This document shows, piece after piece, positions 62,157 through 64,000 of a DNA stretch of 64,000 bases; positions within the stretch are counted from its first letter, which is position 1; the number at the start of each line of letters is the position of its first letter. Origin of the DNA: an uncultured Celeribacter sp. GTDB lineage: Bacteria > Pseudomonadota > Alphaproteobacteria > Rhodobacterales > Rhodobacteraceae. The stretch lies in NCBI RefSeq assembly GCF_963675965.1, contig NZ_OY780935.1:2778501-2842500 (forward strand), read 5' to 3'. Below the pieces are notes generated by a model. The model saw only the letters and a program-made list of their open reading frames with translations, was not told the DNA's origin and did no database searches. The translations under genes and the position numbers were made by a program.

Positions 62157-63401
62157 TCAGGCGTTCCAGGCCTTGTCTTCACAGCCCAGACCGCCGATCT
62201 GCACGCGGGTCGGCAGGCCAATGCGGTCGAGGATCGAAAAGAACGGTTTCGGGTCCAGTTCCTCGACGTTCTTCATCGTGCCTGCGTCCCACTCGCCGGA
62301 GGCGATGAGCATCGCAGCGGCAACCGGCGGCACGCCAGCGGTGTAGGAAATGCCCTGGGAGCCGACTTCGTTATAGGCCTCTTTGTGGTCGGCGACGTTG
62401 TAGACGAAGACCTCGAAAGGTTCGCCATCCTTGGTGCCTTTCACCAGATCGCCGATGCAGGTCTTGCCTTCATAATTCGGGGCAAGGGACGACGGATCGG
62501 GGAGGACTGCCTTGACCACTTTCAGCGGCACGACCTCCAGCCCTTCGGCGGTTTTCACCGGCTGTTCGGACAAAAGGCCAAGGTTCTGCAGTACGGTGAA
62601 AACATTGATGTAATGCTCGCCAAAGCCCATCCAGAACCGCACATCGGCCTGCGGATAGTTGGTCGCGAGCGAATGCACCTCATCGTGACCCGACTGATAG
62701 GCGCGGCAGGTGCCGACGACCGGCAGGTCCCAGTCGTGGCCGGTTTCGAACATCTTCTTCTCTTTCCACTGGCCGTCTTCCCAATAGTAGACGACGCCGG
62801 TGAATTCGCGGAAATTGATTTCCGGGTCGAAGTTCGTGGCAAAATACTTGCCGTGAGAGCCTGCGTTGATGTCTACGATATCGATCGATTTGACCTCGTC
62901 CATCATGTCGATGGCGAACCGCGCATAGGCGTTCACCACACCCGGATCGAAGCCCGCGCCAAGAATGGCGGTGACGCCTTTTTCGGCGCAAAGATCGCGT
63001 TTCTTCCATTCGTAGTTGGCATACCACGGCGGCGTTTCGCAGATCTTGGTCGGATCTTCGTGAATCGCCGTGTCGATATAGGCCGCCCCGGTTTCGATAC
63101 AGGCGTCGAGCACAGTCATGTTGACGAAAGCCGACCCGACGTTGATCACGATCTGAGCGCCGGTCTTTTCGATCAGCGCGGCAACAGCTTTGCTGTCCAT
63201 CGCGTCGACCTGATGGGCTTCAAGAACGCCCTCCTGTTTCATCGCGGCCTTTTCCCGGACCGACTCAAGGATCGCGTCGCATTTCGACAGCGTCCGGCTG
63301 GCGATATGAATATCGCCGAGCACATCGTTATTCTGGGCGCATTTATGCGCGACGACCTGAGCGACGCCGCCGGCGCCGATGATGAGTACGTTCTGTTTCA
63401 A
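62157..63401 (-). CDS. Carboxynorspermidine/carboxyspermidine dehydrogenase (saccharopine dehydrogenase family)
   Basis: NADPH-dependent reductive coupling of aspartate semialdehyde with a diamine, giving carboxyspermidine or carboxynorspermidine. The 414-aa protein starts with the Rossmann motif VLIIGAGGVAQVV and has GAGFDPGVVNAYARF and VGTCRAYQSGHDEVHSL. The start is TTG 63401 (AGGGGG upstream); a longer frame to 63509 overlaps the adjacent decarboxylase. Paired with the decarboxylase gene just upstream. Confidence 0.9.
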   Translation of the reverse strand: MKQNVLIIGAGGVAQVVAHKCAQNNDVLGDIHIASRTLSKCDAILESVREKAAMKQEGVLEAHQVDAMDSKAVAALIEKTGAQIVINVGSAFVNMTVLDACIETGAAYIDTAIHEDPTKICETPPWYANYEWKKRDLCAEKGVTAILGAGFDPGVVNAYARFAIDMMDEVKSIDIVDINAGSHGKYFATNFDPEINFREFTGVVYYWEDGQWKEKKMFETGHDWDLPVVGTCRAYQSGHDEVHSLATNYPQADVRFWMGFGEHYINVFTVLQNLGLLSEQPVKTAEGLEVVPLKVVKAVLPDPSSLAPNYEGKTCIGDLVKGTKDGEPFEVFVYNVADHKEAYNEVGSQGISYTAGVPPVAAAMLIASGEWDAGTMKNVEELDPKPFFSILDRIGLPTRVQIGGLGCEDKAWNA

Positions 63402-63447
63402 CTGTCGGGACCCCCTAATCGTTGTCCGTGGGTGAGTTTTGCAGCGC

Positions 63448-64000
63448 TTATCCCAGCGCCGCGACGAAATCCTCGTAACCGAAGTCACGCACCAGTTTGA
63501 TGGAGCCATCGCGTTCGCGCACAGCGATCCCGGGCATCTTTAACCCGTTAAACCAGTTCTTTTTGACCATTGTGTAACCGGCCGCGTCGTCGATCGAAAT
63601 ACGGTCGCCGATTTCCAGCGGTTTGTCGAATGTGGCGTCGCCAAAGATGTCTCCCGCTAGACAGGTCTTGCCCGCGATCTGATAGGCATACGTGCCGTTT
63701 TGCGGCAGTTTCGCAGTCTCGCGGTAGATCAGCAGGTCGAGCATATGGGCTTCGATCGAACTGTCGACGATGGCCACTTTTTTCCCGTTATCAATGATGT
63801 CGAGAACCGACACTTCAAGCGTGGTGGATTTGGTGATCGAGGCCTCTCCGGGTTCGAGATAGACCTGCACACCCAAGGCGTCAGAGAAGGCCTTGAGCCG
63901 GTCTGCGAGCTTGTCGAGCGGGTAGTTTTCGCCGGTGAAATGGATGCCGCCGCCCAGCGAGACCCAATCCAGAGTTTTCAAAAACGAACCGAATTCATTC
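63448..64000 (-). CDS. nspC: Carboxynorspermidine/carboxyspermidine decarboxylase, 5' part outside window
   Basis: The last 183 codons of a PLP decarboxylase of the alanine racemase fold. Visible are WVSLGGGIHFTGENYPLDKL, VYLEPGEASI, a strand-9 region AIVDSSIEAHMLD, CLAGDIFGDAT (specificity Cys) and the C-terminal VRDFGYEDFVAALG. The gene starts beyond base 64000 on the minus strand. It makes norspermidine or spermidine with the dehydrogenase encoded next. Confidence 0.9.
   Translation of the reverse strand, partial: NEFGSFLKTLDWVSLGGGIHFTGENYPLDKLADRLKAFSDALGVQVYLEPGEASITKSTTLEVSVLDIIDNGKKVAIVDSSIEAHMLDLLIYRETAKLPQNGTYAYQIAGKTCLAGDIFGDATFDKPLEIGDRISIDDAAGYTMVKKNWFNGLKMPGIAVRERDGSIKLVRDFGYEDFVAALG

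Overview
The window looks like the chromosome of a marine-type Rhodobacteraceae (Roseobacter-group alphaproteobacterium). The evidence is the gene order miaB / phoH-ybeY-corC-lnt / metK-trmB and aroA-cmk / rpsA-ihfB-lapA-trpF-trpB, an Irr gene divergent from fabA-fabB-fabI, a SAM/SAH riboswitch ahead of metK (a class known almost only from Rhodobacteraceae), and the carboxyspermidine-type polyamine genes at the right edge. No rRNA, tRNA or CRISPR array was found.

Layout. 1-8317 is accessory DNA: the right-hand part of a Tn7-like transposon with a compact tnsA-tnsB-tnsC-tniQ operon (2803-8139), an intrinsic terminator, and three copies of a 22-24 bp element (8195-8317) that look like TnsB-binding sites leading to a terminus near 8317. 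Left of tnsA lie an orphan IS1595-type zinc-ribbon protein and a truncated (at the window edge) AAA+/M41 FtsH-like protease, probably cargo. The other end of the transposon is not in the window. 8.4-12.0 kb is a TetR-regulated EmrAB-type efflux operon with a 37-bp palindromic operator. 12.1-15.6 kb holds GABA catabolism (gabT-gabD) with a divergent XRE-cupin regulator. 15.6-21.8 kb holds a TSUP permease and a surface-polysaccharide cluster (GT29-like, GT4, Stealth, a frameshifted GT2, phosphomannomutase). 21.8-29.8 kb has an M23 peptidase, succinyl-CoA:acetate CoA-transferase, an operon of three alpha/beta hydrolases (one without the nucleophilic serine) ending in a 62-aa basic protein, a Cys-rich membrane protein and a GMC oxidoreductase.

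29.9-36.8 kb: fabA-fabB-fabI for unsaturated and saturated fatty acid synthesis, irr, tag, a small flavodehydrogenase, a Cys-cluster protein, an FKBP and a glycosyltransferase-like gene. 37-47.9 kb: tRNA and rRNA maturation, envelope genes (miaB, OmpA-type protein plus lipoprotein, phoH, ybeY, corC-like, lnt), riboswitch-metK-trmB, then aroA-cmk. 47.9-50.4 kb separates cmk from rpsA by a nitroreductase, a BLUF photoreceptor and a decayed TupA-like ATP-grasp gene. 50.5-55.2 kb: rpsA-ihfB-lapA-trpF-trpB.

55.2-64 kb: a DUF2237 gene and pth on the minus strand, GDPD, an ABM monooxygenase, rplY, an MFS transporter, lldD, a ZIP transporter, and carboxynorspermidine dehydrogenase with the 3' part of its decarboxylase. 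The core genes are conventional. The most unusual material is the transposon and its cargo, the hydrolase operon, and several regulatory DNA repeats.
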